Shown here in pieces: positions 1-11,073 of a stretch of 64,000 bases of DNA. Both the position numbers and the translations under genes were made by a program. Position 1 is the first letter of the stretch, and the number at the start of each line of letters is the position of its first letter. This stretch comes from Eremomyces bilateralis CBS 781.70 (Eukaryota > Ascomycota > Dothideomycetes > Eremomycetales > Eremomycetaceae): assembly GCF_010015585.1 (NCBI RefSeq), contig NW_022985068.1, positions 186,001 through 250,000 of the forward strand, in the 5' to 3' direction. The notes beneath the pieces were generated by a model, which worked only from the letters and a program-made list of their open reading frames with translations, did no database searches and was not told where the DNA came from.

Positions 1-903
1 GAGCGAAAAAGAGCGGGGCGCCGGGCGATCGTTGCGGCGGAAGTCGTGTTATGTACGCGACGAGGGTGGTGGGGACTGGGGAGGCGGCAGGCTGGTGCGG
101 ACGGATGGTTCGGGAAAAAAGGTGGCGATGGATGCCTGGACTCTAGTCGCCTATCTGTCTTCCTTCCGTTGCTTGTTCTACGGAAAAGGAGATTTAATGG
201 ATGGAGAATTATCGGGAAAAGAGATGTTGATGTTTGTTGTTTGTTGGAGGAAGAGGGAAAATGGTAGAGGGAATTTAATGGGGAATCATGGGAAGTGAAG
301 AAGGAAGGAGCAAGCGATGCAACTGCAGAGGCGGAGGGTCGTGTGTTGTGAGGGTGAGTGAAAAGTGAACTCATGTGGCAATCGCCATTCGCTGCTCCTG
401 CCCAGAGAAAGTGTTGTTGCCACAAACAGCAGTGGCCTGAATGCCTGATTGCCTGATCTAAGTCTGGGACCGAGAATACTGTTGACGATTATTAGAATTC
501 CCAGTAAAGGACCGGAGTGCAATGAAGAAGTTAGCACAAAGGTGCCTGTATGATCAATGGCAGAATAGACTGAAGCCAACGATCTTATATGCCAGTGTGA
601 ATAATAAGAGTCCAACTACACGCTTCTTTAGAGGGATATCATGCCCCTGGGGTGAGCCGAATAGTCAAGATAGCCTCCATCCATTATGTTTCCATTATGT
701 TTCGCTCATCACCAGTAAATACATACGTTAATCATATATACAATTCATCCTCCCCAAGCAATCGGGCAATTAATCAATAACAATCGTAATAGGAAACCTC
801 CACACCCTCGCCCCCTCCCTCCAAACATGCATATGAACCGACAAACCATGGCCATCCCCCCCAGCGTACAGTCAGGACCAAAGAAGCTCCTCAACTAAGG
901 TCC
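1..903. other. No gene recognised (left edge)
   Basis: Only short open frames with no family resemblance. The first 300 bases are purine-rich on the plus strand. Part of 700-903 is probably the 3' untranslated region of the minus-strand gene that ends at 904. Confidence 0.5.
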
Positions 904-1790
904 TCATCCCGCCACCCCATATACCCACAAGCAGACTGACAACAGCAAACCCATCGCCGCGCTTGTAAGTAGCAGATCGCGCGCCGAAAGGAAGAGAAAC
1001 AGCCCGAAGCAGACGTAGTATCCGAAGAGCGGAGGATCGGATCTATGGAGAGAGTGGAAGGCAGTTAGTCGTCTGTGTGGCATCAAGCTCTTCATCTTCC
1101 GCTCCCACCTTCCTCGTTATCGACCCTCGGAATGAATTCGGACAGCCTCTTATTCTGCTCTTGGGGCGGTGTGCGGGGAGGCTAGCAATATCGACTCCGT
1201 GCCCGTCTACGTCCACGCTTTGTCTTTGCTGTACCTACAACGACGTCTTCACCCCTCCCTCTCTCTCGCTCGGGCTCATCACCCCTTCTTCGTGCTCCTC
1301 AGACTCTACATCCCCCCCTAACGTCTCCTCTGATGCATCCTCTTCTCCACTAGCCGCATCCTTCCCCTTTCCGAAATCGATGGCCCGAAACTGCATGCCA
1401 CCAGGCGGCGAGCAAACCGGCTCCGCCTCTGCCGCTGGCGACTCTTCTACTGGCGGGTCTTCTGCTGGCGACTCTGCCGCTGGCGATTCTTCGGCTGGCG
1501 ACTGTTCTGCACCGACTGACGCTTGTCCCTCCACAGCACTCGTCCCCGTATCCTTAGTCCCAGTAGTTGTAGTTGTATCTGCACCCGTCTCCGCAGACTC
1601 CCTTCCTTCCGCCTCGACCGTCCCGTCACCCGGCATCGCGCGCTGCGGAATCTCCTTCGACGACTCGGACGGATGGCGGAGATGTTCGAACTCGAGGAGC
1701 GACGAGCGACGAAGTTGTTCGAGTTGTTGGTCGGGGTTCTTGAAGGAAGCGGGGATGGTTAGCGAACGTTCGGTACGATAGGGAGGGTTG
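904..1790 (-). CDS. Unrecognised acidic protein with C-terminal membrane segment; exon structure only partly resolved
   Basis: I do not recognise a family. The body (about 1235-1762) reads without a stop: a charged start with the motif SFKNPDQQLEQLRR, then a stretch very rich in Glu, Ala, Pro and Ser. A last exon (about 904-1038) encodes two closely spaced hydrophobic stretches (from FGYYVCFGLFLFL to the end), so the protein is probably tail-anchored. An intron with an acceptor near 1182 would join a short middle exon containing NKRLSEFIPRVDNEE. The phase from that exon into the last one does not fit the splice sites I can see, so this model is incomplete or the gene is damaged. No start codon was identified; the 5' limit is approximate. 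The acidic part contains a 15-bp tandem repeat, listed separately. Confidence 0.5.
1434..1508 (-). repeat. 15-bp tandem repeat in coding sequence
   Basis: About five imperfect 15-bp units, plus-strand form gctggcgactcttct, in tandem. On the minus strand they encode a five-residue Glu/Ser/Pro/Ala repeat (variants of EESPA) inside the acidic protein. The unit length is a multiple of three, so gain or loss of units keeps the frame. Confidence 0.8.
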
Positions 1791-2029
1791 ATTCAAGGTG
1801 CGGATGGAGGAGAACGGGCAGCGAGCGAACAGGGGAAGAAGGGGAACAAAGTAGACGCAGAGTATGGCATTAGTATGCGGATATGATATGGATGCGCTAG
1901 ATATAATAACAGGGTGAATGAAGGGATCAAATATGGCCGCTCCTAGATCGTTGCACAGTGGAGATCAGCAGCCTACTAGCCCTTAAACAATGCCGCCGCC
2001 GCCGACGATAATTTGATTTCCCCTTTCTC

Positions 2030-4459
2030 TCACCCACAGACAGTCGTCGCTGGTTCCACGACCGTAGTGGTCGAAGGAACCCCCGGTACTACACCCGGCC
2101 TCTGTCTATACTGTAGATGCCGTGGTAGCGGCGGCGGTATGTTCCAACCGGGATCTGACCTCCCTACCGTGCCCATTTCAAATTGCCGCCACCCAGGCCG
2201 CGAAGGACGAGGAGAAGACGCAACATTGAAAGCACGAGGATGCTGAACACTGGGAAGAGGAGGGGCAGGTGATGATGAAAGTTGTGGTTGTGCAGGTTGT
2301 ACAGGTGGTGGTGGTGATGATGGTGAAGAAACAACAGCAGTAACGCTCTCAGACGCGGCATACGCATCATCAAACGCACGACGAACAGACTCGCTCATGA
2401 ATCGCCGCGGGTCCCGGGTTCCGAACCCGCAGCGTGGACATACCCATTCAGCCTGATCCGGCACCCCCTCTGCCATCGGCAACTCCCCTGCCGCATCCCG
2501 CTCCTCCCCCCAAAACATCGGCCGGCGGATCGGCGCCGGCGTCACCGGCAGTGACGGTCGTTCGATCGCGGACGGGAAGTCCGTGAGGATCAGGCTCTCG
2601 CGTCGGGTCGGGTCGGATTGCTGGGCGATGGGGGAGAGGAGCTCCTCGATGGCGCCGGGCGCTGGTGCGGTGGAGGGGGACTTGATCCCCCGGCGGGCTT
2701 GTGCCTCCATGACGGCGCGGACGTACCGGTCGATGCCGGCGACAGAGTCCCAGGCGTTGGCGGTGGGGGCGAAGGGTTGGGTGGAGTATTCGTCGGGTTC
2801 GGTGGGTTCGTGGGTAGGGGAGGGTTCACGGCCGAATTTTTCGTATGAGAAGGATGGGGCCAGGTCGGACTCTGGTTCAGGTTGGGGTGGGGTGGGTAGG
2901 TCGTCAAGGAACACTCGCGTTGGCTTCGGGGTTTCGCGGCCCATCTCCCATGGGAAGATTGGCTTGGGTTTCTCCTGAGTTTTCGGTTTGGATTCGGGTA
3001 CCTGGTACCACATATCTTTTGGAGGTTCCGGATATGATGAGGGTGGTTGGAATAGCGATTGTTCGTCACTAAAGGTATATACCTGGTTTGGGAAATTCGC
3101 CGCTTCCGGTTTGGATTCTGGAGGAGGTGCGTTTCTAAAAGGTGGATTAGCAAAGACACCTGAGTAGCTCGGAAATCCTACCTGGTAGCATCCCATTCCG
3201 CATGAGGTGCGCTGAAACGACGTTGCTCGACGGTTGGAGTTGGTTGCGTGACTCCTTGCTCGATGTTCTCCGCAGGCTCTCCAGGCTCCGTCATAGGCAC
3301 TTCTGTGGCCGGCGTTTCAGGCGTCGTGGTCGGTGCTGCACGTACGACGGTTGTCGGGATGTGATCGGTGTATCCGAGAGCAGGGTGCTCGAAACCGGTA
3401 CTCCTATCTCCTTTTTCAACTTCTTGTTCAACTTTTTGTTCAACTTCTTTTTCAACATGTGGTTGGGCAGTTGGTGGTCGGGCAATTGGTGGTTGGGCAG
3501 CTGATGTCTGGGTCTGGACGACTAACTCCGAGGCAGATTCCTTCAAATGCCGGTCATGCACCGCCCACCATCGAGCCAACAACTCGCTATACACACCACT
3601 ACCCTGGTTCCTGGCCTTAGTCCAAGGTTTGTTCTTGCCGATGAAGTGAACCATGCTAATATGGCTCTTGTAGTGCCTGTACGCAGGTTCCCACTGGTAC
3701 TCGGCATTTGGCGTGCAATTGTATGTGAAGCTGAGTCGATGCCACTTCTTGTGCTCGTAGTACTGATTGAGCAAGCCCTGATCCGCGCCATCGAAGCTGT
3801 CTCCGCTCGATGCCATGGTATGCAAGGCCCAGTATTCGCCCATATTCGGTGAAATGACCATGACACCGGTGTTGAAGGCGTCAGGCCAACCGATATCCGG
3901 GGCGGCGGCGAACGGAGCGTCAATGTCAAACAGTTCGTCGGGAGCTCGCAGCGCCACGACATCGGCATCGATGTACACGATCTTGCGGAACCGTGTCTGG
4001 CGCCAAAGGGCAATCTTGGTGAAGGTGAACAATAGGTCCGGGCGTCCCATTAAATAGAGGTTGGAAGGGGTGGGATTGGCGGTTCGTTCGACGGGTATTA
4101 AGTAGTCATAAAGGCTCTAAGAAGTGCGTTAGCCGGAGCCATGGAGGCATTCCTTGAGTCTGTCATACATCAAGCTTTGATATTGTGTCCGCTGCCAGCG
4201 TGTCGAGGGTAATTAAGCAAGCCAGCTTCTTCGTCGTGCCCGCATCTCGCAAGGAATGGGCTAGAACCGCCGCTCCTGATATATTCTTTAGCCAACACTC
4301 TCGGCAACGTGGATCAATTCATCATACCTGGCAAGTAGGAGTCGGACATAACCAACTGCATCGGTCATCAACGTCAGCTATTTCATGCTCAATCCGAATC
4401 TTCTCATCAAAGCGAGCAGCTCATACCGTGCAGTAGACATCTTCTCCGGCGCCCGCCAT
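2030..4459 (-). CDS. Glycogenin, self-glucosylating primer of glycogen synthesis (GT8)
   Basis: Glycogenin transfers glucose from UDP-glucose to its own tyrosine and starts the glycogen chain. Five exons: 4459-4427, 4355-4328, 4275-4169, 4116-3182, 3134-2030 (735 aa). The spliced N-terminus starts MAGAGEDVYCT and continues through VLAHSLRDAGTKKKLACL, as in the family. The GT8 core follows, with the metal-binding DxD motif in YIDADVVAL, then DQGLLNQYY and HFIGKNKPW. The start was chosen because the ATG at 4459 leads directly into the family N-terminus; two tiny exons (33 and 28 nt) sit there. As in other fungi, the C-terminal half is long, Pro-rich and disordered. It contains the Lys/Glu repeat VEKEVEQKVEQEVEKG and the conserved-looking segments EAANFPNQVYTFSDE and WVCPRCGFGTRDPRRF. 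The last residues could include one further intron. Confidence 0.93.
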
Positions 4460-5633
4460 GCTGCACCTCAGCTAAACGACGTCAAAGATATATGTAACAA
4501 AAAACGACGACGTTGAACCTGCATCCACCAAAACTCAAAAGCGGGCAACAGCCGTCTCTTGTCCGGTTTATGGGCGAGGGGCTCGTGAGACAATTCGCCG
4601 ATCCCCACGATGACGGCAATACAACAACACTCCTCGTGCTGGAGGGTGGGTCGGTGTCGTTGCAGAAAGCAATTAGCAGCGCACACAGCGCTTCGACTCG
4701 ACAGCTTCCCCGCGTTCAAACGAGGATCTGGCTTGCTAGAGGCCAATCACGCAGGCGACGTCATGCAGGAGGGTGACACCGAAAGGGGGAATGAAAAGCG
4801 ACGGAACAACGATGGCATCCCTCCGATTCTTCCCTTCTTCATAGGGACTTAATATGATTGATATTGTTGAGAATGGAGGAAGAATTTTAATATCAATCCG
4901 TAGAGGAAAGAAACGTTGAGTGGTGGGACACAGCTGCCCCCATTGCCATGGCATCCATCATCCATGATCATCGGTCCATCCCGCTTCGTTCAATTAAATC
5001 GGCGTGCGGACCACATTAAGAACCTTGCGGAGATGCTGGTTGTTGACACTTGACAGGGGAATGAGTGCCGCCAATAACGGTCGTAGCTGGGAACATGCAT
5101 CGTGAATTTCGTGGTGCGTTCCTCCACCTCCACCAAGCCAAGGACGGAAGCAAATGACATGAACCACAAATTGCACCAGGTCATTCAACATCTCTATCGA
5201 GAGAAGTCTGCCATGTACGGCAGCTCAATTGCTGTATACATAATACAATGGAGAAATGTCAAAATCATCATCGTAATCAAACAATAAGTCGAGGTGGTAA
5301 ATACACAAGAATTGGGGTGGCGTCAAACCGAAACAATAGATTCGCCAACGAGCTCGTATCACCAGGTTGTGTACCAAACTGCGTCTCTTCGATTCCCTCG
5401 GAATTCATACATGGTTGCAACGTACATGTAATACCGCTATCTCTATCCGTGTGAGTGGGATAGGAAATCGTTACGCCGAAAATACCCGTCCCTGAAGCTA
5501 GCAATGTCATCGATGATATCGTACAGACGTAGTCTCATAACCTATTCGCGTCCAGGGAGGCAAGAACCCATATGAACACCACACAACGAGTGTCGCTGTT
5601 CAATCATCTGTGCCAGATCCCTTAAAAGTTCCA
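4460..5633. other. Intergenic, nothing recognised
   Basis: Promoter and 5' leader of glycogenin on one side, 3' end of the hydrolase gene on the other. Short open frames here show no family pattern. Confidence 0.5.
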
Positions 5634-7197
5634 TCATTTCTCAATGGCGACCTTGACATGATCCATCCTGCTTTTGCTAGACAAAACCTCACTCAACTTC
5701 CCCCTCTTCTCTCCGCCCACCGCCCACGCAACCACCTCCACCAACACCTCTCTGCACCCCTCCTCTATCGGCGTCCAGTGCCCCACCCCCTTCACCTGCA
5801 CCACCTGACTCCCCTTGGCCGACATATAATCCCCCATACCCTCCAAGTTCAGCCGCGAATCCAACGCCGGATCCTCCATCCCCCACACTACCGTCGACGA
5901 CTGCATAAGCGCGCCCACCGGCCCTGTATTGAACAAACCCCCACAACTCCCCCCCGCTGACGACGATCGCGTCCGCGCTTCCTCCAGTTGCTCCAGCTTC
6001 CACATCGTCTCCAGCGACTTCTCCCACGGACCAGAAAACAACCCCTCACGATACAACCGGATCCTCGTCGCCCATCCGCCCGTGCGAGCTCGCGCTTTCA
6101 CATCCGGTCCATACGTGTGCGTCGGATGCCCTCCCTCCACCACCACACACTCCGCCTCGCCCGGTCCAACCGTCTCCGCCAGCGCCTCCGCGCCCTTCGG
6201 CCCGGGAATCCGCGGCGACTTTTGTGAGTGCGCGGTGGCGCTCAGGAAGCGGAAGAACGAGAAGTCGCCGATGCAGCCGACAGAGGCAGCGAGGGGCATG
6301 GGGAGACGGAACACGAAGATGTACCAGGATTTGAGGATCTGGGAGAGGATGGGGAGGAGGTTGGCGAAGGCTTTGCGGAGGAGGGAAATGGAGCGGGGGG
6401 AGCGGGTCCAGGTTTTGAGCATGAGTTTGGCGGAGGCGACACGGGAGATGACGTTGGAGAGGGTGAGGCTGGGCTGGGGGTTGTTAGCGTGGGAGGTCCC
6501 GAACATACGTAGATGGGAGAGGGGACATACGTGAATGCTGTTGGTCATGATGAAGCGGTCTGCCAGCTGCGGTGCCTCCGACGCAAGACGGAACGCAATA
6601 ATTGCGCCCCAATCATGAGCCACAACAATCACCTGGCCGTCTCTGTTGTCTCCGGACGTGTTTCTCAAATAGATGTCCCGCATCTTGACGATAAACTGCG
6701 ACACAGCCTCCAAGACGCTGGTGGCATTGTACCGATCCAAACCATCGCTTCCACCAGATCCCGGGACATCGACAGCGATCAGAGTCGCATCGTACAGCAT
6801 CTCCGAAGTGAGCTGATGCTTCCAAACGGCCCAGGAGTCGGGGAATCCGTGGATGAAGATCACGATGTTCGAATGGCGGGGCTTGTTGGTGGGTTCTCGG
6901 ATGACGTAGTGCAGTCGGAGGCCGTGGTTCAAAGTACAGAACTGGTGCTTAAGCCCGAATGGTTGCTTGTTCAGTGACCAGAGGTTATTTCTTGCTGCCA
7001 TAATAAATTAGTAAGAACTAACCACCTGGGGATATGCTGCGCGGACTCTCACCATCGGCTAGTTCCTCTCTCTCATGCGGCTTCGCCCGTCGAAACATTT
7101 CTCCGGTTAATATCGTGACCAAGGAGATCATCGACAGACCGTATAAGCCATAGCACAGCTCGAAAGCTGAAGTTACGAAGCAAAGTAAGGTCATCAT
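5634..7197 (-). CDS. Alpha/beta hydrolase, membrane-anchored epoxide-hydrolase-like
   Basis: Probably hydrolyses epoxides or a related substrate at a membrane. Exons 7197-7053, 6994-6531 and 6473-5634 give 482 aa. The first exon encodes a hydrophobic N-terminal anchor (about residues 2-28), then RRAKPHEREE. The second supplies the oxyanion-hole motif HGFPDSW and the nucleophile elbow VVAHDWGAIIAF, with Asp as nucleophile, as in epoxide hydrolases. The C-terminal histidine lies in KGVGHWTPIEEG. The second intron (6474-6530, 57 nt) is in frame and could be read through, but removing it restores IHPS after MTN, resembling the HP motif of this family, so I favour splicing. The lid region is divergent and the substrate cannot be inferred. 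It stands alone between two intergenic stretches. Confidence 0.85.
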
Positions 7198-9199
7198 GAA
7201 GCTTGCTCAATCCAACCACGATCAATTCGATCCGCTTGGATTCAATGAGAGTCGTTGATCGTGTGTAGGTTAACCCATCGGTCTCAATGATCTTCAGCGC
7301 ATGGATCAAGAAGAAGAAGTCCGGTAAACTATAGGATCTTCCCGTCGCGTACACAGCAAAGCAGGAGTGGTAGCGACTGCCTGGTAGAAGTGAATCGCTG
7401 TCCAGAGTTGGCGTGTGAAAATGCTCCGAGCTGCCAGAGGGGCAGGTACGGATCCTCGTCGGCTCACATGAGCATAACACTGTGGCTACACGGGATCGGG
7501 ATGTGTGACGGCCAATTTTAAGGGGGAACTATGGTCCATGTACGAGAGGGGGTTGGGTAATGACTTGTTCGTAGAGCCAGGGATCATCATTATCATTTTC
7601 GGTGAGTTTCACAATATGGCCTGGACTCTGGAGACGACACGACGATAAGGCTGAGGTGAGGCTGAGGCAGAGGCTGAGGCGTCGGTGAGGCAATCAGGCT
7701 GAAACAACCTACATGTATTGGGTGCACGTGACACAGTCCCAGGGCATGGAGCCATGGACAGCATGGTCGCATGGACGCACGCATGGAGGTTATCTCAGCA
7801 AGCTCAGACGGTAAGGGCACGCGTAGTTGAACTTTTGAGGAGATTCCAGTCGAGAATTTTGGTGGGATTTAGTGCACCGTAGGGGCCAAATCCGCTCTTT
7901 TGACCTACGCGCCCCCAGCGACCACCAAAATGCTCCCTCAGACGGCATCTGAAATATGTCTGCACCGCCACAAGCATCTTGCAGATCCCGTCTGAGTACA
8001 CACATACGATACTAGTCACGTGCATAATTTATGCCTAAGGCAGTAACACTGGAAGACAGAATGCTTGCAGTGGTGTCTTAGCACTCTTAGGTATGTAGTT
8101 ATGAGGCCATTGTTGACAGACTGAATTTCATGTTGACGAATCTGACAACCTTCACTTCCATTCAAAACCCAACCTCGATACTACAACCTACGTTTTGGTC
8201 CTATTGTTGATCGTGTAAGGATATCAACCCTGTCAATTCGCTTTGAACTCCGATATGAGTGCCATTGGACAAGGCTGGCAAAACTCCTTGAGCCTCATGA
8301 AGAGTTGGGCCAGTTGTAGATGAACTACCAAATACCCAAATCTCCTAGTTAATCGTAGCTTTCAACTAATCGTACAGTACTGGGATCTCATCTCAAGGAT
8401 CCAAAGTGTCATTTCTCATTCGTCTTCCATTTGAGGTCTCGAAAAGTGGTTATGAACCTTAATTCCTCTCCTATTGTTCTCTCCTCTCCTTCTTCTCTCC
8501 CATTACTCCAGTTCTCTCGTTCCTCTCATTCTCTCCCACTCCTCTCATTCTCTTTTACCTCCCTAGGTCTCTCCCATCGCTCCAAATTTTCCCCAACATC
8601 CCAGTTCTCGCAGGATTGAAAAAGGACCCGAACAAGTTGCTGGTCGGAACGCTTGCTGAATCCGAAGAGAAGATAATGAAGTGTAGGGAGATTCTCGATT
8701 CTCCTACCTGAGGGAAGAGGAGAAGGCAGCGGAGATGGGCGCAACACTTGCTGGATCATCAGGGCCGATGCGCGTTGCAAGGGCTTTAGGGAATCTGGCC
8801 TGTCCAACTCAACTGGGAGAGTTGAGGGAGATGGATTTAGCTGGCTCTGCGTCGCCTACGTCGCAGTCATCTGGGCAAGGCGAACCGGACCATGGAACTG
8901 GTAAAGGATATATTGGAGTATATGTTATACGCCCGGTGGTTAGGTGGGCAGAGCACATTTTCGGCTCATATTAATAAGAAAGCATCGATGTTAAAGGCTC
9001 CAATGCCCTTCATGCCCAGCCTTGTGTGGCAAATATTCTATTGCGACTTGAGCAGACGCTCTTGATTATGAACTACCGGCATTGTGGACATACACATAAT
9101 GACGCTCTGGTCTGACTGGTTTTGAATGTCAATTTATCTACAGAAAGGCGTCTAGGTTTGTGACCTGCAAAGCCTTCTATCCGCTCCCTGACTTCGGGA
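7198..9199. other. Intergenic, no gene recognised
   Basis: About 2 kb without supported coding sequence. It holds a GAGGCT-rich patch near 7650-7685 and a pyrimidine-rich tract at 8463-8575. The open frames at 7593-8025 and 8735-8974 lack family motifs. Confidence 0.5.
8463..8575 (+). repeat. Pyrimidine-rich CTCTC tract
   Basis: About 110 bases made almost only of C and T on the plus strand, with recurring ctctcc and cctctcattctc motifs. Tracts like this are common in fungal promoters and 5' leaders, but no gene starts just downstream. Confidence 0.6.
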
Positions 9200-9888
9200 C
9201 TATATCCGACCTGTTGGCGGTGGTGACACTGGTCCCCTGCGGTGTTTCTCGGGAATTTCGGATTTCTTGGCCAATTTAAAGTCTGGAAGCCAGTGCGACT
9301 TGGTTTCAATGTATTGTTCTAAGTGATGTCAGTCGAATCAGTCCACGTTCCTGCTGTGAAGTGCTCGCAGCCAGCTGGTTTCATCGAAACTAGTTACCTT
9401 TATTCGGCCGCCACGTCTCACTTGATCCATCCATCGAACCCACTGAAACGGATACAATTTGTTCATTCAGTGGCGTCAGCGAGAATAAAGCGCCGCCGCA
9501 GTCGCCGCAGAAGTGCCGGAACAGTGGCTTCGTGGAGTCGGTTGCGCCGTCTCTGTACTGCTTGGGTATGCCTGCAACGATCTCGAAGCTCTAGATTGAA
9601 TTCAGGATTAGTCTACCCATGACTTGGAGTGGAGAGTGGTTTAGGATTAGTGCCCTAGCTGTAGGTGCTGTGCATAACGGCTCTGAAGAGGCTGGTATGG
9701 CAAACAGACAGCAGACAAGGGCAAAGACAGGATAGACGCACCGCTTTGGGATAGATGCTCGCACACTTAATCAAGCTTCCGCTGGCTTTCTTGCAGTTGT
9801 CGCAGTGGCAGATGACGTTGTAGATTGGCTCCGTGCTATCAACGATAGAATAGCGCACGGCGCCACAGAGGCATCCTCCAGTTGGCAT
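9200..9888 (-). CDS. Gfa/CENP-V-type zinc enzyme (glutathione-dependent formaldehyde-activating family)
   Basis: Small zinc-binding protein of the Gfa superfamily; members include glutathione-dependent formaldehyde-activating enzymes, but most fungal paralogues have no known substrate. Exons 9888-9742, 9590-9398 and 9318-9200 give 152 aa, the usual family size. The zinc-site motifs are all present: GGCLCGAVRY near the start, ICHCDNCKKASGS (CxxCxxxC type), and RHFCGDCGGALF in exon 2. The third exon ends KSHWLPDFKLAKK, a typical tail for this family. Splicing at 9742/9590 joins YPKA to SFEIVAG. The gene sits alone in a gene-poor stretch, so context gives no hint of a pathway. Confidence 0.9.
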
Positions 9889-10562
9889 TGTTGGATTTAT
9901 ATCAAAAAGCTCACCACGTCAATCATTTGAGGACCTTGAGAGCGGAGATATTAGATTTAATATTCAGCCACTGTATATCTACGTTCATGGGACTTTAGTA
10001 TCGCTTTGCTCACACAAGAGGATGGGGAACCTCGGTTATGGAGAAGCAGGAGAAACGCAGTATGCATCGGCTTGATGCATAGGAACATATGCATTGGTGA
10101 TAAAATACTTGATTGATATAATTAGCTACACAATCCGCCGTACCAATAAGAGATCCATGATTGCCGTCAATCCATATCTAAACAGAACCTCAGTCACAAG
10201 TCGCCTGCCGCTCCGTACTCTTTTTCGAGCTTCGGAACTGTTCAAGCATAGCGTCTACATTCCAACTCCACTGTCGCTCAAAAGTCTACAGAATATGCCA
10301 GCCATTTCGATTTGGGTGAGGGGAAGTAGCAGCAGTGGATGCGAAATTGATGGTGGTCATTTTGATGTCGATCGCGTTGGGTTTTGCTGCTTTTTTGCCG
10401 AACGTTGGCGGCCGCAGTGTAAAACCTCAACAGCACAGTGAGGCTATCTCGGGGTATTGTGTGGGTATCTTAACTACCAATATATGATTAAGGGGGGCAA
10501 TATGTAAGGTGCCGGAAGGGAGAGGTAAGTTGGTAATGACGCGGTAGGTGATAGTGAGTACT
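9889..10562. other. Intergenic, nothing recognised
   Basis: Upstream region of the Gfa-type gene. A 115-residue open frame at 10094-10441 (+) shows no domain or codon pattern that supports it. Confidence 0.45.
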
Positions 10563-11073
10563 TCTAAACCATTGTGCTGCCGGTGAACCATTGATACTCC
10601 GCTCTATAGAACCGCCTGAATGACACCTGGAATCTCGTCCATGCCGTACTTGCATTGGCTGCAAGGCTGGCGTCTGCAATCCAGCCACCGTCCATTTGAT
10701 AGATGATCAATTGATTCATACTTTGGACCAGGTCGTTGCCTCTATTGATTGTGTCCACCAATCGCGCATTCAGGATGGCCCCGGGGAAGCAAACATCCTC
10801 GATGAGATAGCTGAGCTTGCCCAGTAGCGGAGTCAGATATTCGGGACGTTGCACCCTCAACTTTGCAGTTTACATGGCGGCATTTCCAGAGCCTGGATAC
10901 ATTGCAGAGGTTGCTTCCGCACCATTGCTTGAAGGTATCACCCCCACTGACTCGTCCCCATGCGTCAAGTGTGCACTGTTGTTCCTGAAATCGAGGGCGT
11001 AGGCTAACTGCTTCCATACTCCCCCCAATCCCTGCTGATAAACAACTGCTGCCGCGTTTGTTCGGATTGTTCT
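10563..11073 (-). pseudogene. Degraded coding relic, family not recognised
   Basis: One minus-strand frame keeps a protein-like pattern over about 170 codons. It begins after a possible acceptor near 11074 (reading AAAVVYQQGLGGVWKQLAYA), continues with TPLLGKLSYLIEDVCFPGA and RGNDLVQSMNQLIIYQMDGG, and ends FYRAEYQWFTGSTMV before a stop. The frame is interrupted, and neighbouring minus-strand sequence up to about 11400 has further protein-like scraps out of register. I see no family I can name. It may be the tail of a lost accessory gene. Confidence 0.35.

Noticed and set aside
1077-1781. 234-codon plus-strand open frame
   Set aside because: Antisense to the acidic protein; its Ser/Gly-rich sequence mirrors the minus-strand repeat.
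2583-3159. Long open frames on both strands inside the glycogenin gene
   Set aside because: Overlap the confirmed glycogenin C-terminal exon in other frames.
7073-7480. 135-codon minus-strand frame upstream of the hydrolase
   Set aside because: Only 7197-7053 is coding there, in a different frame that gives the membrane anchor and splices to the hydrolase.
7640-7690. Possible tandem repeat of gaggct
   Set aside because: Copies are imperfect and few; could be chance in purine-rich DNA.
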